Shown in pieces: positions 1 to 7,550 of a stretch of 51,777 nucleotides of DNA. Every line of letters starts with the position of its first letter. Position 1 is the first letter of the stretch. Made by a program: the position numbers and the translations under genes. Source of the DNA: Leyella stercorea (lineage in GTDB: Bacteria; Bacteroidota; Bacteroidia; Bacteroidales; Bacteroidaceae); NCBI RefSeq assembly GCF_019052365.1, contig NZ_JAHQUY010000014.1, positions 1 to 51,777 of the forward strand, read 5' to 3'. Under the pieces are notes generated by a model. That model did not search any database, was not told where the DNA came from, and saw nothing but the letters and a program-made list of their open reading frames with translations.

Positions 1-200
1 TAGGTAACGTTCCTCTGTCTCATCTTGTCGTATTCCCGTCTTCGTCTGTCCTCGCTACTTTTAACCAAAATGAGGAAAGTAACTGATAACCAGCAAACTT
101 TCCTCATTCTTCTCTCAAACACTTTTTATATGTACTTTCATTGTCTAAAACCCTGTGCGCAATCATGCGCACGGACTATTAACCAACAAATTTTAGAATT
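1..200. other. Left-edge non-coding stretch and first leader
   Basis: No convincing gene is visible. It holds an inverted repeat GAGGAAAGT (72-80) / ACTTTCCTC (97-105), which could be a terminator or operator. It then holds the first copy of the island's junction pattern: GTCTAAAA, a hairpin GTGCGC (155-160) / GCGCAC (167-172), then TTAACCAAC and AGAATTATG opening the next gene. A promoter is not evident, so transcription probably enters from further left. Confidence 0.5.
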
Positions 201-491
201 ATGACAGAAAAAAGACTCACAGAGGCGAGAAGACTCGCAAAGGAAATTCTCCCTAAGGTTCAGAAGATGCAGCGTGATATGTATTTTAACAATCATGTAA
301 ACGTGTGCATTGAGTTTTACGCCTCCGGCTACAGCTTTAATGCAAATGTTTGCAGCACGAGCGACAAGAAGGGCGAGAGCAGGGATTTCCGCGTCGCGTC
401 TTTCAGATTTTACGATTTTTACGAGGCGGAGGAGAACGACGAAACGTTCGAGCGTCTTGCGGAGTACGTAAAGAAGGAGTCCGCAGCCTAA
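201..491 (+). CDS. Small hypothetical protein, 96 aa
   Basis: The protein has a basic helical N-terminus (TEKRLTEARRLAKEI), a middle rich in aromatic residues and an acidic C-terminus (YEAEENDETFERLAEYVKKE). I do not recognise a family. The start is chosen because ATG follows the island leader TTAACCAA...AGAATTATG. It is the first visible member of a long plus-strand run of small genes, and a hairpin (496-511) separates it from the next. It is probably island accessory cargo. Confidence 0.75.
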   Translation: MTEKRLTEARRLAKEILPKVQKMQRDMYFNNHVNVCIEFYASGYSFNANVCSTSDKKGESRDFRVASFRFYDFYEAEENDETFERLAEYVKKESAA

Positions 492-538
492 AAATCCCCA
501 CGATTGTGGGGTCTATTAACCAACCAAATCACAGAATT

Positions 539-706
539 ATGAACACAGAGAAAAATTTTGTAGTGCTTGAGTTTTACCCGAGTTTCACACCGAAAGTCGT
601 GCGAGAGTTTGCAACCCGTGAGGACGCAGTGAAGTTTGCCGAGCTTATGAAGAAAAGCGAGACAGGCAGACATACCTACGCTGTATTTTCACGCATCGAG
701 CCGTAG
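539..706 (+). CDS. Small hypothetical protein, 55 aa
   Basis: The start at 539 follows ATTAACCAACCAAATCACAGAATTATG; longer upstream readings overlap the previous gene and are unlikely. The pattern FATREDAVKFAELMKKSE followed by a strand suggests a compact beta-beta-alpha-beta fold. The 51-aa product at 3460 carries a similar pattern (SSRSEALQYAREMRDNG), so the two may be distant paralogues. The function is unknown. Confidence 0.7.
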   Translation: MNTEKNFVVLEFYPSFTPKVVREFATREDAVKFAELMKKSETGRHTYAVFSRIEP

Positions 707-766
707 AGCCTAAAATCGGGCGGTACGATAATTCGTGCCGTCTGCCATTAACCAAACAGAATTATT

Positions 767-1036
767 ATGAGTAGAAAAAACAAGACCATGTGCATACTTG
801 CCATGTTGCACAACGAGGTGTATACAGGAGAGCAAATTTTGAACGACAGCGTATTTACGATACAATGCGGAGAAATCAAGAAAAAGGAATTGTACCTCGT
901 TTCATTCAAGAAATTGTCGCAATGCTTTATCAACCATACGCTAAAGCAATTTGCGGAGGATAAGGGATTTTCCTTGGAGCCTGACGTGACTGCGAAAAAT
1001 CCCTACGGCGACGATGTTTTTCTGTATGAATTGTAG
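767..1036 (+). CDS. Small hypothetical protein, 89 aa
   Basis: The product is lysine-rich, has a short hydrophobic N-terminal segment (CILAMLHNEVYTGEQIL) and no signal peptide or recognised domain. It begins at the usual AATTATTATG leader and ends at TAG followed by CCTAAA and a hairpin (1045-1064). It belongs to the island small-gene run and its function is unknown. Confidence 0.7.
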   Translation: MSRKNKTMCILAMLHNEVYTGEQILNDSVFTIQCGEIKKKELYLVSFKKLSQCFINHTLKQFAEDKGFSLEPDVTAKNPYGDDVFLYEL

Positions 1037-1091
1037 CCTAAACAAGCGGAGTTATTTCTCCGCTGCCATTAACCAATTAAATCATTGAATT

Positions 1092-1274
1092 ATGCTAAGA
1101 GACAGAAATTGCGACAAGAATTTTGAACGTTCGTTGATGTATCAGATAAACAAGGCAAAGATTGCAGCTCGCAAGATGCACAACGCACGTATGACCGACT
1201 ACAATGATCCGAAATCTGAGAATGATTTTCACGACGCTATGGTTGAGATTGTAGCCATTGCTTATCACGATTGA
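1092..1274 (+). CDS. Small basic hypothetical protein, 60 aa
   Basis: The central segment (NKAKIAARKMHNARM) is basic and could bind nucleic acid; this is inference from composition only. The start follows TTAACCAATTAAATCATTGAATTATG. The next junction hairpin is AACCCGT (1283-1289) / ACGGGTT (1301-1307). No family is recognised. Confidence 0.65.
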   Translation: MLRDRNCDKNFERSLMYQINKAKIAARKMHNARMTDYNDPKSENDFHDAMVEIVAIAYHD

Positions 1275-1338
1275 GCCTAAACAACCCGTTACGTTTTGTC
1301 ACGGGTTCATTTTATCAACCATTTAAAATTTTAGGATT

Positions 1339-1731
1339 ATGAAAAAGAACCCACGAGATTACGAAGTGAACGGCAAAATGTACGCTTACATCCTTGACTC
1401 CATCTCTTCCGACGAAGTAGACGTAGAGTCCATGTCAGACAAGGAGCGCATTGAGTTCGCTCTTGACACGTTCTACACAGAGAAATTTAAAGATGACAGA
1501 CGCAGAATGTCCGCTCTTGATTTGCTGACAGAATGGATTGGCGGTCTTTGCTCTACCGTGAACGTAGCCTTTACGAACTACGACATTGCCAAGGTTGGCA
1601 CGGAGTGGGGTTATTGCAGAACAGACGCAAGAACCTCGCAGTTTGTACGTACATGGTTTGAGCGCATCGCCAATGGTATTCTGCGCCTTACAAAGATTTA
1701 CGGCGTGGATATGAGCCGTTTCCGTCGCTAA
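1339..1731 (+). CDS. Hypothetical protein, 130 aa
   Basis: The first third is acidic (SISSDEVDVESMSDKERIEF) and the C-terminus is basic (ILRLTKIYGVDMSRFRR). It appears soluble and helical with no membrane segment. It starts at the standard AGGATTATG leader and is followed by the hairpin TCCTGCGTG (1742-1750) / CACGCAGGA (1758-1766). It resembles small proteins of unknown role common on Bacteroidales mobile elements; I cannot name a family. Confidence 0.75.
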   Translation: MKKNPRDYEVNGKMYAYILDSISSDEVDVESMSDKERIEFALDTFYTEKFKDDRRRMSALDLLTEWIGGLCSTVNVAFTNYDIAKVGTEWGYCRTDARTSQFVRTWFERIANGILRLTKIYGVDMSRFRR

Positions 1732-1794
1732 TGCCTTAAAATCCTGCGTGACGATTGCACGCAGGAACAATTACAAACCAACAAAAATAAGATT

Positions 1795-2163
1795 ATGAAG
1801 AAAAGAACTTACAAGACGCTCGCCGGCTTACTTAGAGCTGCCGATGCAGGACAATTCACGATGAACGACTTTTTAAGCGGACAAATCTACGACAACAAGC
1901 ATTATAAGCGGCGTCCGTTCGAGCTTACCGACAGCGCTCTGCGTGAGCTGTCTGACGGCTTCTGTCAAGCACTGGGCTGTCAGAAAAGAAAGTACGACGA
2001 GGTATTCCACAACATGAAGTACGGCAGAATACAGAACTGCGGAATACTCAGTCGTCTGTGGGTTGAGCTGCGTGGCAACAAGCCGAGCTTTACCTATTGC
2101 GTAGGACAGGACGGAGGTTACGAATATCCGCTTGTCAAGAGAATCCTGTATCGTGGTTATTGA
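1795..2163 (+). CDS. Hypothetical protein, 122 aa
   Basis: The protein is basic, with KKRTYKTLAGLLRAADAG at the N-terminus and several Cys and Tyr residues (CQALGCQKRKYDEVF). The start is after AATAAGATTATG. It is followed by TGA, GCCTCAA and the hairpin TCTGTGCAG/CTGCACAGA at 2175-2197. The function is unknown. Confidence 0.7.
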   Translation: MKKRTYKTLAGLLRAADAGQFTMNDFLSGQIYDNKHYKRRPFELTDSALRELSDGFCQALGCQKRKYDEVFHNMKYGRIQNCGILSRLWVELRGNKPSFTYCVGQDGGYEYPLVKRILYRGY

Positions 2164-2227
2164 GCCTCAACAAATCTGTGCAGCCTATCTGCACAGAACA
2201 ACGTTTAACCAAATTAATTTCTGAATT

Positions 2228-2482
2228 ATGGCAACAGCAAAAAGAGCATCCGAAAGGAGAAGCAGAACGCTTGCGCAGCAGGCTAAGTCCTACGAGGTGG
2301 CAGGCGAGTACGAAATGATGCAGATAATGCACGAGTCGTGGATAAACGGCAATTTCTCCGACTTCAAGCATTATTACAGAGTCTTGAGAATGGAGGACAG
2401 ACGCAAGTTTGTACACTATCTCTACAACAGCACCGACGAGTACACATTCTACAGAATGATTGACTCGCTCATGTTCGGTTAG
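2228..2482 (+). CDS. Small basic hypothetical protein, 84 aa
   Basis: The N-terminus is strongly basic (ATAKRASERRSRTLAQQAK), followed by an aromatic helical region (FSDFKHYYRVLRMEDRRKF). It could be a nucleic-acid-binding accessory protein, but that rests only on charge. The leader is TTTAACCAAATTAATTTCTGAATTATG, and a hairpin (2491-2516) follows. Confidence 0.7.
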   Translation: MATAKRASERRSRTLAQQAKSYEVAGEYEMMQIMHESWINGNFSDFKHYYRVLRMEDRRKFVHYLYNSTDEYTFYRMIDSLMFG

Positions 2483-2539
2483 CCTAAATCAATCCTCACT
2501 ATCACGGGTGGGGATTTCTATTAACCAACATTTAGAATT

Positions 2540-2818
2540 ATGACGAGAGAAGAATTTATCGAAAAGTGCAACCATATTGTTCGCAACTACAGGAATGTAG
2601 AGGAGTTCAACAAGTGTATCAACCAAATACTTGACTCTGGCAGCATTGACTTGGATAAAGTTCCGCAGGATTACACTCCAGCCTTTTGGGTTGTAGGTGC
2701 GTTGTTTCAGCGGTCAGCCGACCAGTGCGTCAACGGAAGCGTTTTCGAAGAAAAGCGCAGAAAAGACCGCAGGGAATCGAAAAATATTGCGAAGTTCATT
2801 CCGTGGTGGTTTTTATAA
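2540..2818 (+). CDS. Small hypothetical protein, 92 aa
   Basis: The product has a helical N-terminal half (TREEFIEKCNHIVRNYRNVEE) and a basic segment near the end (EEKRRKDRRESKN). No recognised domain. It begins after TTAACCAACATTTAGAATTATG and ends at TAA followed directly by GCCTAAA and a hairpin ACTCTCC/GGAGAGT (2827-2845). Confidence 0.7.
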   Translation: MTREEFIEKCNHIVRNYRNVEEFNKCINQILDSGSIDLDKVPQDYTPAFWVVGALFQRSADQCVNGSVFEEKRRKDRRESKNIAKFIPWWFL

Positions 2819-2872
2819 GCCTAAAAACTCTCCCTCGCGGAGAGTGCAAGTATAACCTAAAAACAAAGAATT

Positions 2873-3412
2873 ATGGAAAAGAATATTGTAGAAGTTGTTA
2901 TGAACAACAAAGGCGAGGTTGTCGAGAAGGTAGCCGACTACATCGGTGTCGAGAATTTTGCCAAAGCGATAGAGGCTCTTTATCGTGAGTGTTTGGAAGA
3001 CTACGAGAACTCTGAGGACATAGAGGAATACCTTGTCGATTTCGAGGGTTTCAATATTCAATCTCTCGCTTGGGATTTTACTATGAAAGCGAACAGAGAG
3101 ATGAAGGAATATCTCCACATGCAAAATCATCGCATGGACGGCAATTTCGCCAACATCGAGGAAGACTATCCCGCTCACATCACGGGCACATATTGGAGTT
3201 CGGAGTATGCCGGCGACGACTACTTCCGTCTGTTCCCTCAAATGGTTGCACGTTTGGATGCAGCGGAAGACAGCAAGCAGGCTGACGAGGACAGGGCGTG
3301 TCTCATGGATTGGTATTTTGACGCCTTCGGAACGTTCGGCATCAAGTACGATTTCCAGGGCTTTCTTTCGGATATTGCCTATAGGCTCGAAGGGCAGCGC
3401 GTTACCGCCTAA
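2873..3412 (+). CDS. Hypothetical acidic protein, 179 aa
   Basis: One of the larger members of the small-gene run. It is acidic, soluble and rich in aromatic residues (DYFRLFPQMVARLDAAED, MDWYFDAFGTFG). No catalytic motif is evident. The leader here reads AACCTAAAAACAAAGAATTATG, a variant of TTAACCAA. A six-base-pair hairpin with a TTCG loop (3417-3432) follows. Confidence 0.75.
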   Translation: MEKNIVEVVMNNKGEVVEKVADYIGVENFAKAIEALYRECLEDYENSEDIEEYLVDFEGFNIQSLAWDFTMKANREMKEYLHMQNHRMDGNFANIEEDYPAHITGTYWSSEYAGDDYFRLFPQMVARLDAAEDSKQADEDRACLMDWYFDAFGTFGIKYDFQGFLSDIAYRLEGQRVTA

Positions 3413-3459
3413 ACCGCCTCCCTTCGGGGAGGTGCAACTAACTAACAGATTACAGAATT

Positions 3460-3615
3460 ATGGGAAAGTCAATCAGAACAAAATTGGAGATGTGGACTTC
3501 ATGGGGTTATTGTATGACTCCGCAGATATTCAGTTCGAGAAGCGAGGCGTTGCAGTACGCACGTGAAATGCGTGACAACGGCTATATTTTCGGTTTCAGA
3601 GCGTCTCCTGTCTAA
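3460..3615 (+). CDS. Very small hypothetical protein, 51 aa
   Basis: This short gene is supported by context. ATG lies in the canonical leader (ACAGATTACAGAATTATG) and its TAA is followed by AAAGTCCGCA...TGCGGA (3620-3635) and TTAACCAAC before the next gene. The product begins MGKSIRTKLEMWTSWGYCM and contains SSRSEALQYAREMRDNG, similar to a motif in the 55-aa product at 539. A different reading frame spans part of the region but lacks a leader, so the 51-codon frame is preferred. Confidence 0.7.
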   Translation: MGKSIRTKLEMWTSWGYCMTPQIFSSRSEALQYAREMRDNGYIFGFRASPV

Positions 3616-3662
3616 AAAGTCCGCAGAAATGCGGATGCAATTAACCAACAAACAGAAGAATT

Positions 3663-3980
3663 ATGGCATTACAATGGAAATGGACTGACAAGATGGGCAA
3701 GGCAATCATCCGTCAGGACGAGAGAAAGTACGAGATTGGCATCTACGGCGGCAACGCTCTTGCGATATTCATCAGTGAGGACAAGGACTCATACCGGCTC
3801 TACAATTTCATTACGGACGAAAGACACCTCGGCATTATTAAAGAGAATGAGTTTAAGATGTTCTACGATGAGGTGGTGAGCATCGAGCTGAACGTATGCA
3901 ACAAGAACGCGCTGAAGATACTCCCTCTCCTCGCAAAGGAGGCGGGCGAAGTGCGCTGCTACTACAAGGAGTCAGAGTAA
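3663..3980 (+). CDS. Hypothetical protein, 105 aa
   Basis: The predicted protein has alternating beta-like segments (ALQWKWTDKMGKAIIRQDERK, YEIGIYGGNALAIFI) and a Lys/Glu-rich end. It is not a recognised family. It starts after TTAACCAACAAACAGAAGAATTATG. The gap to the next gene is longer than usual (83 nt) and has a wide hairpin CCGTTG (3991-3996) / CAACGG (4028-4033). Confidence 0.7.
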   Translation: MALQWKWTDKMGKAIIRQDERKYEIGIYGGNALAIFISEDKDSYRLYNFITDERHLGIIKENEFKMFYDEVVSIELNVCNKNALKILPLLAKEAGEVRCYYKESE

Positions 3981-4063
3981 CATGGCTTATCCGTTGGGGA
4001 AAGAAACCACAATCGGAGCGACACCGGCAACGGAACAATATTAACCCTATAAAAGAATTGAAT

Positions 4064-4903
4064 ATGAGTGAAGACATTATCAAAACAGAAGAAATTGGTG
4101 ATTACAGAATCAATATTCGTCGCGACAAATATCCTCCGTGTCCGTGCAAGGACTGGGATATGTTAGGCGTACATCTTTTCGATTACAGCGACAGGAATAG
4201 ATTGTCGGAAGCCTCAAACTACGAGGAGCTGTTCTACTCAAACGACTATTCGCTTGCCGACGCAGTATGCGAGCTTGCTTGCAAGTATGTACCGCAGAAG
4301 AAATTCATCAAGTACATCAACGAGTACCTTAGCGACTCTCTACGCTTTCGTTACGACCGTTCGGACCACATGTGGTATCTTGAGCATTATTTCGGATACG
4401 GAAACGAGGAAAGACAATGGCATGAGATGCAGAGCTTTACACCCGACGAGGTGCAGGACGGCATCCGTAGCTGGCTCTCCGAAGCTCTTGACGAGAAGGA
4501 TTTTATCTATCTTCTCTCAAATTGTCAGACAGAGATTGCGGTACACGAATGGTCGTCACGCGGCTACTGCCAGGGCGATTACGTTGAAGGCTTCTCCTAT
4601 TGCACAAAGGAGCGTTTCATTAAACGTTACGGCGGCACAACGAAGGACTGGCAGAAACGTGCGGTTTCCGCTATGGAAAGCGAAGCAGCGTGTATCGGCA
4701 AATGGATGTGGGGCGACGTGATAGGCTTTGTTCTTGAGAAGAAGGTGCGTTACACGAAGGTCTACGAGGACAGCGAGAGAGCGGACGAGGACGATTACGA
4801 CTGGGAGGAGGTTGACTCCTGCTGGGGATATTATTGTGACGAGGACGAGCTGATAAAGGAGGTAATCGAAGAACACCAATTACAGCCGAGCGTTGCAGCC
4901 TAA
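4064..4903 (+). CDS. Hypothetical acidic protein, 279 aa
   Basis: The largest product of the left gene run. The start at 4064 (MSEDIIKTEEIGDYR) is preferred because it follows ATTAACCCTATAAAAGAATTGAATATG; a longer in-frame reading would run into the previous gene. The protein is rich in Tyr, Trp, Asp and Glu, with a CPCKDWDMLG segment near residue 27 and a very acidic C-terminus (DSERADEDDYDWEEVDS). No catalytic signature is visible. Such composition occurs in DNA-mimic or binding proteins, but that is speculation. Confidence 0.75.
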   Translation: MSEDIIKTEEIGDYRINIRRDKYPPCPCKDWDMLGVHLFDYSDRNRLSEASNYEELFYSNDYSLADAVCELACKYVPQKKFIKYINEYLSDSLRFRYDRSDHMWYLEHYFGYGNEERQWHEMQSFTPDEVQDGIRSWLSEALDEKDFIYLLSNCQTEIAVHEWSSRGYCQGDYVEGFSYCTKERFIKRYGGTTKDWQKRAVSAMESEAACIGKWMWGDVIGFVLEKKVRYTKVYEDSERADEDDYDWEEVDSCWGYYCDEDELIKEVIEEHQLQPSVAA

Positions 4904-4950
4904 AATCGAGGGAGGCATATCTCCCTCACAAAAACCAAATTATTGTGATT

Positions 4951-5133
4951 ATGAAGGACAACAAGTATTTCTGCTACACCATCGACAATAGCGGTGAGCG
5001 TGGCTTTCAGAGAATTGACAAGGAGTATGCAATCCAGCTGAACAATATGGGTCGGTGGTTTTACAAACTTCCCTTTAAGGTTGTGAACTCCCTCACGAAA
5101 GCGTTGAGATGGAAACATCATCTTCGGGATTAG
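4951..5133 (+). CDS. Small hypothetical protein, 60 aa
   Basis: The ATG at 4951 follows AACCAAATTATTGTGATTATG; an in-frame GTG two codons earlier is less likely. The product is basic at its C-terminus (SLTKALRWKHHLRD). It is preceded by a GAGGGAG/CTCCCTC hairpin (4908-4927) and followed by GACAGCT/AGCTGTC (5142-5159). Its function is unknown. Confidence 0.65.
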   Translation: MKDNKYFCYTIDNSGERGFQRIDKEYAIQLNNMGRWFYKLPFKVVNSLTKALRWKHHLRD

Positions 5134-5182
5134 CCTAAACGGACAGCTTGCGAGCTGTCACAATAACCAAAACCAAACGATT

Positions 5183-5389
5183 ATGAGAAAGAATTGCAAA
5201 TGTTACCTGTTTTATGTAAACTTCGGCGCCACAACGTTCTATCACGAGCTAACTCCCGAAGAAGCACGCCAAAAGATGCACGAGTATGCAAGGGAATACC
5301 GTCAGGTGTCCGTTCATGTTTTAAAGAATCCATCCGCACGTCTTGTTGGAGTCGAAGCAGAAGATAGGGTGTCGCTCGACATCATTTAG
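5183..5389 (+). CDS. Small hypothetical protein, 68 aa
   Basis: The product starts MRKNCKCYLFYVNFGATTF and has a helix with the pattern TPEEARQKMHEYAREYRQ followed by a strand. The layout resembles other small beta-alpha-beta proteins of this run. The leader is AACCAAAACCAAACGATTATG. It is followed by TAGCCTAAAC and a GCCTGC/GCAGGC hairpin (5397-5413). Confidence 0.65.
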   Translation: MRKNCKCYLFYVNFGATTFYHELTPEEARQKMHEYAREYRQVSVHVLKNPSARLVGVEAEDRVSLDII

Positions 5390-5438
5390 CCTAAACGCCT
5401 GCGTCATGCAGGCTCTACGAACCAAAATACAAACAATT

Positions 5439-5699
5439 ATGAAGAAAATAGATTTAGGAACACGCACAGCTAATTTGCGTGCAGCTTACAGCGACTTGAA
5501 AGATGGATATACAATCATTGTTGGCGAGCTAAAGATGTGGATATACACTTGCGAGAGATGGGGCAGTCCTTCATACGGCAAGGATTATATCTGCTACTGT
5601 AGTTACGGACGCAGTGCATCAACAGTCAATTTTAAGAGTTTTGCAGACGCTATGCGTAGAGCCGGCGATGGCAAGCTCGCCTATAGCAGAGAGTGGTAG
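5439..5699 (+). CDS. Small hypothetical protein, 86 aa
   Basis: The start at 5439 is supported by CGAACCAAAATACAAACAATTATG; the longer in-frame reading overlaps the preceding gene. The product has beta-rich stretches (GYTIIVGELKMWIYTCERW) and ends SFADAMRRAGDGKLAYSREW. It shows no recognised domain. A GAGGGA/TCCCTC hairpin with a GCAA loop (5710-5725) follows. Confidence 0.65.
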   Translation: MKKIDLGTRTANLRAAYSDLKDGYTIIVGELKMWIYTCERWGSPSYGKDYICYCSYGRSASTVNFKSFADAMRRAGDGKLAYSREW

Positions 5700-5753
5700 T
5701 CTGAAAACGGAGGGAGCAATCCCTCTGACATTATTAACCAAATTTCAAGAATT

Positions 5754-5978
5754 ATGAAGAGATATTATGTATCAGTCACAGAGATTTTAAACAAGGTAGT
5801 GAGTGTTGATGCTGAGAGTGAGGAAGAGGCTGTACAGAAGGTGCAGGATGCCTATAATAATAGTGAAATCATTCTCGATAGTGACAATTTCTGCGGAGAA
5901 ATAGTAGAGGCAGAAGATAATCAGGGATTCTATGTCAATGAAGAGAAAAACTATGGAGCTTATCAACACATCGAATAG
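5754..5978 (+). CDS. DpnD/PcfM-like small protein, 74 aa
   Basis: The N-terminal pattern, a beta strand VSVTEILNKVVSVDAES then EEEAVQKVQDAYNNSEIIL, matches what I know of the DpnD/PcfM C-terminal domain family. These are small proteins found on plasmids and conjugative elements of Firmicutes and Bacteroidetes, and their function is unknown. The remainder is acidic. The gene is flanked by GCAA-loop hairpins on both sides (5710-5725 and 5986-6001). The assignment is from pattern memory, not a search. Confidence 0.65.
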   Translation: MKRYYVSVTEILNKVVSVDAESEEEAVQKVQDAYNNSEIILDSDNFCGEIVEAEDNQGFYVNEEKNYGAYQHIE

Positions 5979-6026
5979 CCAAACGGGGAGAGCAATCTCC
6001 CTACCAATAACCAAAACATTATAGAT

Positions 6027-6335
6027 ATGAAGATTTTAAGAGACAATGACTACAACAGGCGTCCGATTAAGAATATGACAGCCTCCCGATTAAAGAATAG
6101 AGCAAATAGGGAATATGTGCTTCATTTTCGCTGCAAGGAGCTTGGTACATCGTACACTATTGGGATAAACGCAGACCTACTTGTGTGGGCGTACCAATAC
6201 AGAAATGGCATTCTTATTCGTTCTTTCAAGGAAGAGAACATTCCAACTTTTGAAGAAGCGTATCAATTCTTTGTTAATTCTTGCAACCACTGTCTGTTAG
6301 AGCAGAGACTTGTAGAAATGGCGAAAACTTTTTAG
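6027..6335 (+). CDS. Hypothetical basic protein, 102 aa
   Basis: The first half is basic (NDYNRRPIKNMTASRLKNRANREY) and the second half holds a Cys-His pair (SCNHCLLEQRL). It could contact nucleic acid, but no domain is recognised. The leader is variant: AACCAAAACATTATAGATATG. The following hairpin is GCGCAG/CTGCGC at 6344-6362. Confidence 0.65.
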   Translation: MKILRDNDYNRRPIKNMTASRLKNRANREYVLHFRCKELGTSYTIGINADLLVWAYQYRNGILIRSFKEENIPTFEEAYQFFVNSCNHCLLEQRLVEMAKTF

Positions 6336-6385
6336 CCCAAAAAGCGCAGCTAAGAACTGCGCACATTAACCAAAACATAAGAATT

Positions 6386-6670
6386 ATGAACAACGTAAGA
6401 TTTATTCCAGGACAATATGAATGGCATCTCGTTGATGAGAAAGACAACGTGCTTCTCAACATTCCTGATGATTTCATTTACGATTGCGAGACAAAGGCTG
6501 ATTTGGATTTCGTTATAGGAGACATTCCAAGACAGGCATTGCAAGCAGTCGAAGAAGGAGAAGAACTCTATGGATGTGACGTAAACAAATACGTCAGCGA
6601 CATAGATGATGAATGCGTAACCAAGCTAATGATAGATACCCTATCAGAATACCTCGGGTTTACAGCCTAA
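6386..6670 (+). CDS. Small acidic hypothetical protein, 94 aa
   Basis: The start at 6386 follows TTAACCAAAACATAAGAATTATG. The protein is acidic (DEKDNVLLNIPDDFIYD, AVEEGEELYGCDVNKYVSD) and appears soluble. Its function is unknown. A GCCGTC/GACGGC hairpin with a short loop (6673-6688) separates it from the next gene. Confidence 0.7.
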   Translation: MNNVRFIPGQYEWHLVDEKDNVLLNIPDDFIYDCETKADLDFVIGDIPRQALQAVEEGEELYGCDVNKYVSDIDDECVTKLMIDTLSEYLGFTA

Positions 6671-6713
6671 AAGCCGTCTGAAGACGGCACTATAAACCAA
6701 AACTTTTAGAATT

Positions 6714-6905
6714 ATGTATGTATCAGAACTATCGAGAGAACAACTTGTAGAGTTAAAGTCCACCATGCTCGAAGCCATACTCGGCTACGAGCCGTCATAC
6801 GGAGAGCTTGCCATTGCTGACGAGCTTGTGTCTGACGAGCAGGTGGAAGAGGAGTACGGAGGCGTGTGTTTCACGCCCGACGACTTCTTTTGCTCCATGA
6901 GCTAA
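6714..6905 (+). CDS. Small mobile-element protein, 63 aa
   Basis: The pattern ELSREQLVELKSTML, SYGELAIADELVSDEQ, then FTPDDFFCS is one I recognise from a widespread family of 50-70-aa proteins on conjugative elements; they have no assigned function. The gene ends at TAA, and GCCTAAA (6920-6926) follows. Instead of a short hairpin, the junction to the next gene holds a full 136-nt structured unit (6929-7064). Confidence 0.7.
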   Translation: MYVSELSREQLVELKSTMLEAILGYEPSYGELAIADELVSDEQVEEEYGGVCFTPDDFFCSMS

Positions 6906-6928
6906 CCTACGGCAGCGCAGCCTAAAAA

Positions 6929-7064
6929 GGCGTGCCGGAAGACCATATTTATTTCAACAGTAGTGACAGATCACAAGTCTCCCACTGACGCGAGTGGACT
7001 CGTGATCTCCACGACTGTTTCAAATCAGCATCGTACAGATATGCGCCAAGGTCTTCGGCACGCC
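6929..7064 (+). ncRNA. RT-associated structured RNA unit U0
   Basis: The outer stem is GGCGTGCCGGAAGACC (6929-6944) with GGTCTTCGGCACGCC (7050-7064), one bulged G. An 11-nt linker ATATTTATTTC follows. The inner hairpin has AACAGTAGTG (6956-6965) / CACGACTGTT (7010-7019), then AGATCACAAGT (6968-6978) / ACTCGTGATCT (6998-7008), then CCACT/AGTGG. After it come an 11-nt linker with ATCA and the box TCGTACAGATATGCGCCA (7031-7048). It sits exactly between GCCTAAA and TTAACCAA, where other junctions carry a short hairpin. Confidence 0.75.
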
Positions 7065-7094
7065 ACACATTTATTAACCAAAATCATTAAGAGT

Positions 7095-7550
7095 ATGACA
7101 TGCAACGAGATTATCAATGAAGTTGAGAATGGTGCGAAGTTCACTATCAACTTCCAAAACAGAACATGTAGAGTGAACGGAGAGGTTGTTGTTAGCGAGG
7201 AAATCGCAGCAAGAGACTGGAAACAACATGGTAGTTTGCCTTTGTCTGTTGCGTTGAACGGAATAGAAAAGGCATACAGGAATTATAAGCACTCCGTTCC
7301 TTCTGAGCGTTCCGAGTCACACAGACGTTGCTACTTTAAGGCTTTGTCTGAGAAAGAGCTCTCAGACGAAGATATGATGTATGGTGAGCAACGTGAGGTG
7401 GCGAGATGCAAGTTAGAACTCAGATTGCTTACATACATCATCCAAGGCCACATTACTTGGCAGAAGGAGTGGGGCAGCTGGTTCTACCAATCTCCCAACG
7501 ACAAGGACTTGATTATCCTGCGCTCATGGGTTGAACCAAGCAAATCGTAG
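7095..7550 (+). CDS. Hypothetical protein, 151 aa
   Basis: The start at 7095 follows ATTAACCAAAATCATTAAGAGTATG, just downstream of the structured unit at 6929-7064; reading further upstream would translate that structure. The product begins MTCNEIINEVENGAKFTIN, has a charged middle (SEKELSDEDMMYGEQREVARCK) and ends with Trp-rich segments (WQKEWGSWFYQSPNDKD). It is the first gene of the RT neighbourhood. No domain is recognised and its link to the RT is only positional. Confidence 0.7.
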   Translation: MTCNEIINEVENGAKFTINFQNRTCRVNGEVVVSEEIAARDWKQHGSLPLSVALNGIEKAYRNYKHSVPSERSESHRRCYFKALSEKELSDEDMMYGEQREVARCKLELRLLTYIIQGHITWQKEWGSWFYQSPNDKDLIILRSWVEPSKS

